NCBI GenBank assembly: GCA_021209875.1
Contig: JAGYVD010000002.1
Location: 744,001-808,000 of the forward strand
Source of the DNA: Rosellinia necatrix
Lineage: Eukaryota; Ascomycota; Sordariomycetes; Xylariales; Xylariaceae
DNA length: 64,000 nucleotides
Direction of reading: 5' to 3'
Below, one piece after another: positions 1 through 14,217 of the stretch. Position 1 is the stretch's first letter. Each line of letters opens with the position of its first letter. The translations under genes and the position numbers were made by a program. The notes beneath the pieces are model-generated. The model ran no database searches. It was not told the origin of the DNA and worked only from the letters and a program-made list of their open reading frames with translations.

Positions 1-989
1 GGTCTGCCGGTATGATCCGCGGTTTCCTCAACGACGGTACCGTCGACTTCCGGTCGCACCACAGCGTCGACAGCCTCGCCTTCGGCCACTGCTACTACGC
101 TTACCGCAACCTTGGCCGCCCCTCGCAGATCAAGCTGCGCCAGACCGCCCAGTCTTTCAAGGTCGAGATCGACAACCGCCTGTGTTTCGAGAGCGACCAG
201 ATCACCATGCCCCCCGGCTACCAGTTCGGCATCACCGCCGCCTCCGCCGACAACCCGGATTCCTTCGAAGTCTTCAAGTTGGTGGTCATGACAGGGGACC
301 TCAGCGCGAAGGCGCAGGGCGATCCACCAGTCCAACAGCAACAACAACAACGGCAGCAACAACAACAGCAGCAGCAGCAACAACAGCAGCAGCAAAACAA
401 CGGACAGAACCAAGCGAAAGCCCAGATGAGCTACGGCCGGAGCAACAACCAGAATAAGAACAGCGCTAGGTCGAACAACAACGACGAGGACTTCGACGAG
501 GACCTGCCCGATGCGTCCGCCGACAGCATCACGAGCTCCAAGGCGCAGTTCGCCGACCTGCACAACCGCCTGCAGAGCGTGAACCACCACTTGTCCACCA
601 TCTTCCGTCAGGGCGCCGGCATGAACAACATGGGCGAGAAGCGGCACGAGGAGACGTCGCAGATGATCAACGACCTGAAGCAGTCGCTGGCGCGGCTGGA
701 CAAGCTCGACAAGCTCGACCGGCTCGAGCAGATCGCGGGCGAGGTCAGCAAGATGCAACGCGACATCCAGAACATCAAGACGGACCTCAACAACCGCATC
801 ACCCAGACCGAGAATAACCTGAAGCGCTCCATCACCTCCAACCACGGCACCATGCTCGACCACGTCGCCCTCCAGACCACCCCGCGCCACGGCACGCTCA
901 TCTTCGTCATCATCGGCAGCCAGATCATCCTCGTCCTAGGCTACATCTACTACGAGCGCAAGAAGATGCTGCCCAAGAAGTATCTGTGA
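1..989 (+). CDS. Emp47/ERGIC-53-like legume-type lectin, 5' partial
   Basis: Type I membrane lectin of the early secretory pathway (L-type lectin family), expected to act as a cargo receptor for glycoproteins between ER and Golgi. The frame is already open at the window edge (Ser-Ala-Gly before the Met at 12), so the start and the first part of the lectin fold lie outside. Visible from the Met at 12: the C-terminal half of the lectin domain (about residues 1-100, with IRGFLNDG and the PPGYQFGITA strand), a poly-Gln tract (about 105-130), a disordered Asn/Ser/Asp-rich linker, a long heptad-like coiled coil (about 185-285), one transmembrane helix (about 298-318) and a short cytosolic tail ending KKYL, which fits the KKXX retrieval signal. 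The gene ends in TGA at 987-989, followed by A-rich DNA with AATAAA-like signals. It converges with the aminopeptidase gene. The family is clear; which paralogue is not. Confidence 0.85.
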   Translation, partial: SAGMIRGFLNDGTVDFRSHHSVDSLAFGHCYYAYRNLGRPSQIKLRQTAQSFKVEIDNRLCFESDQITMPPGYQFGITAASADNPDSFEVFKLVVMTGDLSAKAQGDPPVQQQQQQRQQQQQQQQQQQQQQNNGQNQAKAQMSYGRSNNQNKNSARSNNNDEDFDEDLPDASADSITSSKAQFADLHNRLQSVNHHLSTIFRQGAGMNNMGEKRHEETSQMINDLKQSLARLDKLDKLDRLEQIAGEVSKMQRDIQNIKTDLNNRITQTENNLKRSITSNHGTMLDHVALQTTPRHGTLIFVIIGSQIILVLGYIYYERKKMLPKKYL

Positions 990-1750
990 AAAAAAAAAAA
1001 AAAGTGAACTAAGTAAAACACGACGAAGAAAGAAAAATAAAAAAAATAAACAAGAAAAAACCGAGGAAAAGGGACGACTTACCCCGTCACTCGTAAAAGC
1101 CGAAAGGCTTCAAAGGGGGAGAGAGGGGCCGAAGAAAGTAGAAGAAACATCAAAAGGAAAAAGTAAAGGCGTAAAAACGGGCGGGGGCGGGGTTAGTTTG
1201 TTGTTAATTCATTGTATAAAAGCGACCCCCATTCATTGTCTGGCGTGAAACTCGGTTGATTTATGGATCACGTCTTGTCAACCCCAGCCCCCTTTTTTTT
1301 GGTTTTCCTCTTCTTTTTTTTTTTTTTTTTTTAAATGGTTGTATTGTTTTTCCCAAGCTGCATATTTGCCTAAGGATATGGGACAGACTATAGGAAGTAC
1401 ACCAGGCGCTTGCTCCCTCTCATTGAAGCGAGAAGTAGTCGTTTTATACCCAGCAGTGTTGTCGGCCTGGTTCGGTTGGATGCATGTCCATGAACCGTCA
1501 TATTTGATGCCTGTCTGTTTGTTTGTTTGGTAGAGAGAGATAGACTTTATGGGATGATATGACGGTATATGCTAGCTAGTATAATACGACGGGATTATAT
1601 GACTTCCCCCGAAAGTCTCTATCGCTGTGTATTGTTTTTTTTTTCTCTCTCAAACAACACAATACTAAATGCCGAGAGGGAACAGGAAGGGCCCAGACGA
1701 GCCCTGTCTTAGAACACAAGACCTGCCTACGTCTTGGCTTAGCTTTTAGC
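990..1750. other. Intergenic space between convergent genes
   Basis: This stretch holds the 3' UTRs of two convergent genes. It has A-rich DNA with AATAAA-like signals near 1031-1050, a poly-T run near 1312-1333, and a smaller T run near 1636. No gene was recognised. Confidence 0.5.
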
Positions 1751-4177
<2,427 letters not shown>

Positions 4178-6742
4178 GACTCGGGAACCGAGATTCTACG
4201 TCCGAGAGCCGCTGAAGACCCAAAACCCAGATTCACTCTGTAGAGAAGGTGAAGAGACTAGAATAGTGATGATGATGGCGGTGGCGGTAGTGGTGGTGGT
4301 GATGATGGTGATGATGATGATGATGATGTTACGGGATGGCTCTCCTATCTAACCTAACCTAATGTGTTGGTATAAAGTAGGCAGGTACCAGGTATGTAAG
4401 TAAAGAAGTAATAACCTGCAGTGTCTCATTCCGTGTTAGCAGTTGCCTCGTTGTTCGAGGTGTTGGCGGATGCAAGGGTGGGGCTGTGGGGTATGGGGAT
4501 CTAACATTTAGGTGGTTCAATCAGCAGTGATTGAAGTTAGGTAGTTGTGTACAGTAGGACAGTAAGTACTTCGAAGGTAGGTTAGGTACCTAGTTAGTTA
4601 CCTAGGTTAGGTTCTAGGTTTTACCACTTTCATAACAGGTGGTAGATCAGGCTTAGCGCAGTCGCCGCTTTTGCTAAGACAGATAGGGCTATGTATGTAG
4701 TTATAACTTATGCAAAGAGAAACAGATTGCAAAATGTTTACGTTTTAGCAGTCAATAACCATCCACCATACCATAATACCATCGGTCTTACTTGCAATGA
4801 CACTGCGCTAAATGTCTAGTACATTTTCTTGTAAAGCATTACTGCGCCAGACTGCATCCTTTACTCTGGATTTACCATAGTGACCTAGGATCAATGACTT
4901 GACAGGGCAGTTCTAGATGGTAGATTGCATCTTCGTGAGATTTCATGACCCCTTCCTCAAATATACTACTATTTTATTTAAAATTTAGAAAACCCAACTA
5001 ATATAACATGCTGCCATTCTCTTCATACAGACGCTCAGCCAGGATATTTCTGATATATGATTGCCGCCAAGACAATGAAGCGAATCTCTGCAGGGAGAGC
5101 TATTCATGCCAAGGCTTTTGACCTCGTTTGGCTGCGCGTTGTCATTCTGCGGCATTCAGAAGAGAAACAGCAGGCAGCAGGCGGCAGACAAATAAACTGG
5201 CATCATAACCTGGAAAGCTTCGCCTCAACACCCAAACTACCTAGGTAACTAGGAAGGCAAAGCTGAGAAGTTCAGCGCACACTAGAACGCCAAAGGGAAA
5301 GGGATAGGAGGTAGTCAGGTGTGTATACGGGGTAAAAACGGTTTCTTTTGTTACAGTTATGTCACGTAGGGATTAGTTATATAGATTTATTCCTTCAAGT
5401 ATGTAAAAGCGGACTTTCCTGAAAGACAGACAGGCTTAGGATAGGCCCAGGCTAAAAGCAGCATGGCTCAGGAAGGTATAAGTAACTACCTAGGTACCTA
5501 GATAATTCCCATTAGTGAGAACTTAGCACGGTAAAACCTATCTATCGGGTAACTAGTTAGTTTGGTTAATTATTGGAAGTCAAGACCTACCTAGGTCCTA
5601 CCAATATCTCCTGAGGTAGGTACCTACTTCATTCATGCAAGCTAAAGGAGGTACCTGAGATATGTGCCTGCGCTCAGCTGACAGGTAGGTACCCATCCAG
5701 CAAATTCCCCCTTATGTGCTATGTGGCGGGTAATGAATACCATCAAGGACCCCAGGGGGGAACGAGGATATCCGTCCAGCCACGTATTTTTACCACTCAG
5801 GTCCAGCGGTATTGGCCCCATCAAAACAGAGCGGGAGAGAGGGGCTCCCGTTCCACGTTGATCCATTGACTGCCTACCTAACTTGTGCTACACTACACTA
5901 CACTACACTGCATACCAATCCAGTGCAGGCTTGATCATCCAGCCAGCTAATCCCCGACCAACGTCAACAACCGCAGCCCATCTACCCAACGCACTACCTA
6001 TGTAGGTATGTATGTATGTATGTATGTATGTATGTATGTATGTATGTATGTATGTATGTATGTAGCATTGAGTGTTGCGGACTTAATTTTCCCCCGTATG
6101 GGTTTCGTAATTAGGTAGGTGCGATATCTGCATACTTCTTCATACTTCTCCGTCTCCCTTGTCTCAGACAATCCAGGCCTTAGTCTGCAATGGGCTGGAT
6201 TGGGTTACCTACCTATACTTACACCCCACCATTGATACATGGGACTGACATGATATAATATTGGCGCCTAATATGAATTCATGATAACGACGGGAGAGCT
6301 TAGATTGAACGAGGCGAGCATAACGACCACGGGGTCATTGTGTAATGGTTGTAGCGGTCGCCTTCGGTCAAGCAGCTTAATAGTAATGAGAGACAACATG
6401 ATGTATCCAAACTTAAGTTTTTACGCGGCCGTGACTCAAGATGCAACGAGAACTTGCGTATGGAGTATTAACAAATATGGTATTTTACTAGGTATATACT
6501 TGCCCAGGGTACATTTGCGCCTCTATGCTCTCTCGTGTCATGAGTCGTCACGGGTAGCTGTTTTACATAGTAATCTCTCTCAGGGATTTCGTCTCCTCAT
6601 CGAACGTGGCCCCTATCCCCTTTGTCCAAGGCCTCGCAGGCACGTCTAAGCCGTGCGGTGGGTATCTTTTTTGCTCCCTCTTTGTTGCTCTCACTTCTTT
6701 AATGCCTCAGTCCCTTTTCGCCCGAAAAAAAAATCAATAGCA
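4178..6742. other. Intergenic region with microsatellites
   Basis: This is 2.6 kb upstream of pepP and downstream of the transcription factor. It contains a GATGAT/GGT trinucleotide tract (4266-4330), many TACCTA/TAGGTA motifs (for example 4570-4620, 5486-5505, 5583-5630), a CTACA tandem near 5888-5910 and a long TATG microsatellite (6001-6064). No coding sequence could be supported. Confidence 0.5.
6001..6066. repeat. (TATG)n microsatellite
   Basis: About fifteen uninterrupted copies of the tetranucleotide TATG, flanked by unique sequence. Confidence 0.95.
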
Positions 6743-9700
6743 TCAGTCCATCCCGTGCGGTGGGAACATGCCTTGCCAAGATGTATTGGCAAGCATGTGA
6801 TCGTAGTCTCCCGGTTGCCGCCGAAGTTGTTCTTGTTCCAGCTGTAACCCTTGGACGTGGGGCCGAAGCGGCGATGGGTGCATCTGTTGAGATGGCAACA
6901 TGGGATCTGAGTACATCTGGGCCGAAAAGGGAATGCCTGGGCCCCCTTGAGGCTGCATCAGATACGGTGGGAGAGGGCCCAGTAGCTGGCCTTCGATCCC
7001 GTCGTAGAGATGGGGTACATAATACGACGATGGATCGTGTGGTAATATATCGCCAGGGTTAGTATGGAGACCAGATCCGTGCATACCAAAATCGGCTCGC
7101 GGTTGGTTGGGATACGCCAGTGGGTCGTCTGAAGGAAACATTATGGCATCGAGTCGGTGTATCTGTTGGGCGGCCCCTGTTGTGCCATGTTGTAATTTAG
7201 TTTGGCCAGCATCGCTCAAGGCTGCCGTCGCTATCGAATCCTGGGATGCGACTGTCATATCTGAAGGGGAGAAGTGAAAGGAGCCACTGAACATCGCGTC
7301 GAAATCGGGACTAAGTATATGCTCATTACCCAAGGGACCGCTGTGTGACATCACCGTTGGCGAACGCTTCTGCATCTTTGCCGAGATGGCTTTAGATAAA
7401 CTAGGACCCTTAGAAGCACCACGAGACGATCCCGGAGAGCTAGCCTTCTTGACTGATGGGCTGCTCTCAAGCTTTACCCCCGACCGTGGTCGCTTCTTCG
7501 AGGGGACAGCCTGTGCCTCGAAGTCCTTGAGATTGACGGGTAATTGATCAAAAAGGGTCTAGGACGGTTAGTTCTCTAGGCTGTTACTAGTACGATGCGG
7601 GGGGATGACGTACTTCTAAAGACTGCGATATCCGATCCGCAACCATGCTCTTCGCTGCAAGCTCGCTGATCATGTTTTTTCCAGCTATAGCATCCGCTAG
7701 TATTTCCTTGGATCCCGGCTTGTCCTGATTCTCTAGAACGAAGAATACGAGGGAGATGATGGCAAAAAATTCCGAGAATAAGGTGAACCAATAAGGGCCA
7801 ACAAGGGACACTTGCCTCCGCATCTCAGTACCAATATGGACAATATTGCGGGCGACCGTAATATACGCAGCCCCACAGGCGTACGCGCGTTCGCTGACAT
7901 CCTTGCCGGCACAGAACCTCGGAGAGACGTAGTGAAGGAATGGCCTGTAAAGAACCATTTGAACATGAGCAAAGGCGAACCTGAGCAAGTTACGAATGCT
8001 AGTGAAGAGTCAGTGGGCTATTCATCGTACGGGCTATAGGCGCAAGAAAGGAAGAAGCCACCTAAGCCCGGAAGCAGTATGGTTTCTGGTCCCAACCCTA
8101 TCAACTTACCGTACAACTTCGGCTGGGCCATCGGGGTTGGGTCGCCAAGCGAACGGCAATTGTTCGTTCCACTGTTGAAGTTCCTCTTCCATTTCTTTGA
8201 TCCGTGCATAGCTGACCATGTACGAGGCGTATTGTGACTCATCACCGTCCGCTACTTTGGGGTCTATCCTCTTCAAAGGGTAGACATGCTTCACAACTTT
8301 GCTCAATAGATCCATCAACTTGACGTGCGCATTGAAGGCTTCGATGTAGGAAGGGGTACCAGCGGGTGGTGTCGTAATCCCTTCTCTTGTGATGAATTGG
8401 TCATCTACGGCAGTCGGGAGTAATTGGTCAATATCATCGTCATTGAGGAGCAGTGGAAATCCCAATAGTGCGGATACATAGGTGTCCATCTGTCGACATA
8501 TATAAAAGACCCTGCGTCTTGTTTCAGACTCGACGGGATCTAGCTTAATGTGAGGCAAATGGCGGTGCAGGCCCATTCTAAGCGCAGATCGTAAGGCGAT
8601 GCCAACAAAGCCATAGCAGGTGCTTAGATTCGAAATAGACTGTAGAAATAAGATCATGAAAAGCAAGGCTTGGAGTGATACAAGATCGCGGCATTCAGTA
8701 ATATCCTGTAATAAGTACCTGGCCGAACTATAGTAGTTGAGCCTGCATATAAAAATCGTCAGCTATCGATATCCAAGGGCTAATGGTCAGGGTTGTATTA
8801 CGCTTCATCAATGGATATCTTGTATGGTGGCGACCTTGTCACCGCGTCATCAGATACATCGTACATACAACCAAGAGCCATGGCTGAGTAAGCAAGGGCG
8901 AGGTTCCTATTGTCCTCTGTCCCATACTCGTCACTTGGTTTATCGTACAAACTATCGAGCATGCCGTAGAAAGTCGGTTTGTGGACGATTCGGAGTAGAC
9001 AAGTTGCGTTGTCCAGGGACTCGGTGCAAAGCGCAATTGCTCTCTCCTTCGGCGGCAGGTTGCTTATGGACGGGCCGGGAGTGGTGGCCCAAGGAGAGCT
9101 TGGTGTCGGTCTAGGAGAATCCAGTGTTGTAACGCCCGATGGACGAGGAGGCCGTGGCATGAAAGGAATTTGATAATCCTTTCCCAGCAAGGTCCGAAAA
9201 TGCTTCTTCATCTGTTTGAAGAAAACAGACCCGGAAGATGTGCCATGAAAGTCGTAGTCCCCGCTGTCGCTCAGGTCGAGCTGGCCCGCACTTGATATCA
9301 TGGACTGCAATTGGCCTTCCGAAGCTCCGGGTTTGGCTTGGTCCTTTCTCTGGGCAGCGGCGGCCTTCTGTCTCGCCTGCTCACGCATCCGAAATTCCTG
9401 CTGGACAGCGGGATCGAGGTTCGGATCGTTCAGGTCGACATCAGGCATGAACTTGCGAAGCAACGTCTCAGCCCGCGAAAGCTTATTCTCTAGCGCTTCA
9501 ATATACTGCGGTGCCGGGTTCCTCCTCCTATTCGAAGGCTTGTCATAGGTGCATTCTGGTAGTTCGATGAGTGACCGAGGGGGGACGAGAAGGGGGGTTG
9601 GGACATCAAGTTACCATAGCTGTAGACCTGGCAGTGTGTGCAAGGCTGCTTGCCGTCGCACTTGATTTTCTTGCGACGGCATTCATCGCAGGCGCGCGTC

Positions 9701-10074
9701 ACACGGCGGCGTTGCTGCAGAGGGACCGGGGGCCCCGGGCGAGAGGAAGAGTCGGAAGGCGGCTCAAGGTCATCCTGGGCCGTGTCGCGTGGAGATTGGG
9801 TTTCGGTGACCCGGATGGATGAGTCATTGTCACCAGCGAAGTCAGGGGCGGACGGGCTCGCAACACGGGATCGAGTCGGTGATCTACTCGATGTCGCTCG
9901 ATCCGCCGGAGGCTGTGAGGGGCGCGAGGAGGGGGTCATATCCAGCTGGAAGGAGTCGTCGACGACGCGAGACTGTCTGGTGCGACCAGAGGGCGTCCGT
10001 GGGACAGACAAGTGGTTCTCCCTGTCAGCGAGAAATCGTTACTTGTTGAAAGACGACGAGCGTCCCAGTGGCAT
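6743..10074 (-). CDS. Zn2Cys6 fungal-specific transcription factor
   Basis: Nuclear DNA-binding regulator. Exons on the minus strand: 10021-9615, 9555-8802, 8742-8110, 7998-7614, 7558-6743, with introns of 55-111 nt. A possible first exon is 10074-10043 (MPLGRSSSFN...). About 1008 aa if that exon is used. The Zn2Cys6 knuckle is in the first third and spaced C-x2-C-x6-C-x5-C-x2-C-x6-C (CDECRRKKIKCDGKQPC start); intron 9556-9614 falls inside its last Cys loop. A short coiled-coil linker (YIEALENKLSRAETLLRK) follows. The fungal-specific transcription factor (Fungal_trans) domain spans exons 2-4 and includes ALRMGLHRHL and ESETRRRVFYICRQMDTY. The last ~270 residues are disordered, starting with a basic PSKKRPRSG patch. 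The N-terminus is unresolved: only an odd 21-nt GT-AG gap links the first Met to the rest; otherwise the first in-frame Met is in LDMTPSS. The target pathway is not known. The cluster sequence does not match XlnR/Xyr1 as I remember it. Confidence 0.87.
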
Positions 10075-13000
10075 TTTGAACAGCTAGCGAAGGGTGAGAT
10101 AACGATGATGTTGGTGGTCAGTGTTGATGGAGAGGTGCAGGCGTGGAAGAGCGTGGGAGTGTGACAGTTGAGGTGCGTGTGCCAGATCTATCTAGATAGA
10201 GTGCCGGGAGTGTCGCCTGTCAGCGTGTGCATGGGTGAGTGAGTGCGAGTGTGCGTGGGTGTGATAGGGCGTACCCATAAACGATGAGCGAAGAGGGAGG
10301 GTGAGTGTGTGCTGTAAGTCTGAATGTAGCACCTTAGGTACCTAACAAAGGTGCGTCGTCAAACTCTGGGTAGGTAGGCGTGTGGTGGGTAGGTAGGTAT
10401 GGACTGGGAACAACGACGGGGAGAGGTGCCTCACGTACCAGGTAGCAGGTAGGGAGGTCGTAGGGGGTACGGAAGGGATACTGGTGGGCTCTGATGAGAT
10501 GCGTGTTGTGGAAACTGAATGGTACCAAAGTACGCTAGTGTACGCACGACTCACAGACCGAAAACAGGCGGTCCAATAGGAGCCAGGCGGATAGCGGATC
10601 GTGCTCAACCACGAAGATGGAGGTGTCCAGTGGGAGACCGGAGGATGCTATAAAGTGGAGACTACGTAACCTAACTTGCCTGCACCACGGAGGTGCTACC
10701 TAGGTACACACTGAAGGCTTGGGTAGTAGGGTAGTAGTGTAGTAGTAGTGTAGGTAGTTAGTGTACAGTACATACCTATAGGTACCTACAGTGTCGTAAG
10801 CAGAACGCGAGCTCCTGCACCGCTTGTACTACCCTATATGTACTATCTAGGATATAGTAGTACCTACTTAGGTACCTAGACCTACCTATGCTGTAGCTAC
10901 GGATCACTAAGTAGGTAGGTACCTACCTAAGATACCTATTTACTTAGATACCTACTACCAGGTAGCTAAAAACATATAGAAACAGTGAATAATTTATCCG
11001 ATGGAGAAGCTGTTCAGAGGGATTTATTATGAGGATTTAACCGTGCTATTCAATACCTAAAGACATCCCATGAATTTTAAAGGTTGATCTGTATGCCACC
11101 TACTTACTTAGTTATGACGCAGCGATCTCACACTACCTCTCTGTAGCACACATCACATATGCCTAGCCTATTTTGTTCTTAGACAACGGGTCTGGTAGGC
11201 TGTCTGTAGTGTGTATTGTCACCTGCTATGCAGATATTATAGGTGCTTAGATAGGTAAGGCTTGGAAGAACGCTGGGCGCCTTGTCCCATTTGTCGACAG
11301 CATCAAAGAGTACCAATATAAGACCATTCATGGCTTGGCTACCTCTTTACAATTCAGACAGTGTGGACTCACATCCCACCATGCTTTCATATCTTACGCT
11401 ACTAGGTACTTGGCAGGAAAGTCAACGGGTTTCAGGCCAAGCTGGAGATGACAGGCGACCAAAAAAAAAACACAAAAAAAACATAAAAAACTCCAATAGC
11501 CCGTCGTCGATCATAAGAAGCAAGAGACAAAATCGTCCTATATCTAACCCGCCCAATGCTGTGCCATTATGTGACGGCCTCGGTATTGTCGTCGCTCCCA
11601 GTCACGAGCACGTTGCTTCTCATTTGCCTACGTGTGGGAACCCCTGCCCCCTGGGCGCTCAACGTACTGATTGGCGGCTATGAACATTTTCAACTTACTT
11701 GGCATGCGCCTCTTACCGCATACGTATGCACCGACACTCATAGGACCGTCAAGCGATACATATCAAGATGTATGATACCTACCTATGAATGTGGCAATCG
11801 TTCGGTTCGAAGGAAGATGGTTCGAGTGAACCTGTATAAGCAAATCGAAGCTCCCTGTATACATAGTAAACCAAAGCACGGGTTCATTACTGATGGATAA
11901 GGGCGGCTGATGAAGGACCGCCGAGTTTTAAATTGGAATGGGACGGAATAGTTAGTTCCCCTCATTTTATTGGGGAATAGATCTTGGGCGTCATTCGCAC
12001 CAGAGACTACAAGGACAGGCTCCCCTCCTGACACCTAGTGGGTTTACACATCGTGGACGCACATAGTACATACATCGATTCGAGCACCCTGGCGGTACGG
12101 ATAGGATCCCGTACTGTTTGAGAAAGATCCGATGTACCAGGGCCAGAAACGACTAGCTGCAGATTTTCGAAGCGGACGATGTGTTATTGGATGGTGATCG
12201 GGTTGGTGATCGGGTTAATGAGGAGCAAGAAGAGATTCGGAAAGCATTCAACAGGATTGTATCCTGCCTCGTGGAATATGCTGGTGAGCACACGGCATCC
12301 CGGGAAAACGGCAAGTGAGGCTATGACGCTCGGAAAGCCCAAGACTTTCTTTGATAAATAACCAGCCTATAAGGAATTCCGACGAGGCAGGGCATGCAAG
12401 ATGGACTGCGGGCTATGGGCTGCAAGACTGCGGGTTGCGGGTTGCGGGCTGCGGATGTGGGCCGAGGGCTGGCTCGCACCGGTTGATATGCGGCCCAGTA
12501 TACCTACGTCGAGCCCTATGCAATGTAAAGCGTTGTCGGCGACCCCGGGGTGGTACGCTTGGGAGCCGGGAATCGGCAAAACCTTCATCTTCCACACACA
12601 ATTCGACTGCGATTCTTAGCGTTTCCACGCGCCGGAGCCACAAGTTGGTGGGGGCAGGCTTGGTTCAGTAGGAAGACGACATCACAGCCTACTCCTCGGC
12701 TCTACGCCGAGTGCGGTGTTATTCTCGGATCGATTGTCACCCTCGTCGAGGCGTCGGGAAATCTATGATCCTGCAAGATCTAAAAATATGGGCATCCAGT
12801 TTGTGCAGACCGTGCCGGTGCCTGGTCGAGTAAGCAAACACATCTGCCCGCAGTTTCTGGAAGGTTACAATCTTGAGATGCTCTAGTGCTACAATCTGAA
12901 AGTGAGACCGCGACGACTCGCTCTCTGGCCTGGTGATGGAAGGTATGTTGGCATATTGTCGAGTCAGCTAACCTGCCGACGGCTGATGCTGCTGCAGGAG

Positions 13001-13656
13001 GCCCCTTCTAAGACGACGGCGGATCCTCGGCCGGCCAGAGTCCAAGATAGGCATACATATATAGACACATACATATGTAGACACACTGCCCATCAAATCG
13101 AGTGAAATGGGCTATGAGCAAGTTACACTGCTTGTCTGTCCAGTGCGGGCGGCCCTTGCGTACGTTGTCAGCCGAATGAACCCTCGCCCGCGGATATAGA
13201 GCGCCAGCAAAGTTTTATCGCGTCCTATCCGCGTCCTATCCGCGTCCCTTTGTCAGTATAGCAGAGCTAATTTTAGCATCTCTAGACTTATAAAGGTATG
13301 GTGGTTAACAATAACCGAGAGAATGTCCCGAACTATGTCCCGAACTATGGAGGTTGTTGTGTCATGCTAGATCAGAGTGATAAAAGTGACCTTTTGGAGT
13401 TAAGCCTAGCGAAATGTCTACCTATCTCTAAATTGAATAGCGTCCAGTGGCCGCTGGTGGTAGGGTGGCTATTCCCGTTCTTGTCTCTGTATACACTACC
13501 TCATCTCTCGATGTTGTCAATTTGAAACAGTTTCGACAGCCAATGGACACATCGGAAATGTCGTATAGTACCAGGTATGTACTTATAAGTACTGGCCAAT
13601 TACCTACCTGCCTGCTCGAGGTCCTAGATACCCTCGATGATGTCACCCAACTCGTT

Positions 13657-13693
13657 CATATGTACATATGTACACTGTACATATGTACATATG
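13657..13693. repeat. Perfect inverted repeat, 17-bp arms, 3-nt loop
   Basis: CATATGTACATATGTAC at 13657-13673 is followed by ACT and then its exact reverse complement at 13677-13693. The arms are internally repetitive (ACATATGT), so cruciform or hairpin formation is possible. Confidence 0.95.
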
Positions 13694-14057
13694 CTGACGC
13701 GGAATAGACTGTGAGGGGCAAGGGTTAAAGGCTCAAGCCAAAACAGGCTCGATTTACTCAGTTGTCGCATATTTAGACAGAAGCAAGCTTGCCTACACTA
13801 CCTAGGTAGCTTGCACATGCGAGAGCTGTTCGTTATCTTATCGTCGCCATCTCAGAAAAATGTATCGTCACTCTTCCTCGCGGTGGCCATGTGCTGCAAT
13901 ACTTACCGGGGATTCTACCTACCTACCGTCGCCTCAAAGGGGTCAACAAAAACACAGCTCCTCCCACCACATCCCAATGGGAAAGGGATTAACTACTATC
14001 GACTCGGGTTACGTAACTCAACCCTCCAACCAACAACCTCTGAAGAGCTTGCCTTTG

Positions 14058-14180
14058 TTTGATGCCATTTGATGCTGTTGATGCTGTTGATGCTATTTTG
14101 ATGCTATTTTGATGCTGTTTTGTTGCTGTTTTGTTGCTGTTTTGTTGCTGTTTTGTTGCTGTTTTGATGCCTTTGATGCC
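14058..14180. repeat. Degenerate minisatellite GATGCTGTT / TTGCTGTTTTG
   Basis: Repeated units of 9-12 nt: first GATGCTGTT, then GATGCTATTTT, then TTGCTGTTTTG. The array lies just upstream of the methyltransferase start, so it probably sits in its 5' UTR or promoter. Confidence 0.85.
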
Positions 14181-14217
14181 CCTGGCTTGATGATGCACCT
14201 GCATCCTCACCTCGTCC

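Larger units (their letters stand above)
10075..14217. other. Long intergenic region, repeat- and motif-rich
   Basis: This 4.1 kb lies between the divergent transcription factor and methyltransferase genes. It contains dense TACCTA/TAGGTA motifs (10330-10460, 10670-10960), G/T-rich minisatellite-like DNA (10240-10330), a GGGCTGCGGGTT-like short repeat (12405-12460), a 17-bp-stem palindrome (13657-13693) and a GATGCTGTT/TGTTGCTGTTT repeat (14058-14180). Short coherent reading frames at about 12150-12320 and 12540-12619 may be gene debris. No intact gene was recognised. Confidence 0.45.

Noticed and set aside
6001..6066. Possible CRISPR-like array
   Set aside because: It is an uninterrupted tetranucleotide microsatellite without spacers; none of the other repeats has a repeat-spacer layout.
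6743..10074. Identification of the Zn2Cys6 factor as XlnR/Xyr1
   Set aside because: Its zinc-cluster sequence differs from the remembered XlnR CDQCNQLRTKCDG cluster, so only the general family is given.
11800..11830. tRNA-like B-box GGTTCGAAGG
   Set aside because: No acceptor stem or A box in range; similar GTTCGA words at 35048 and 41480 also fail.
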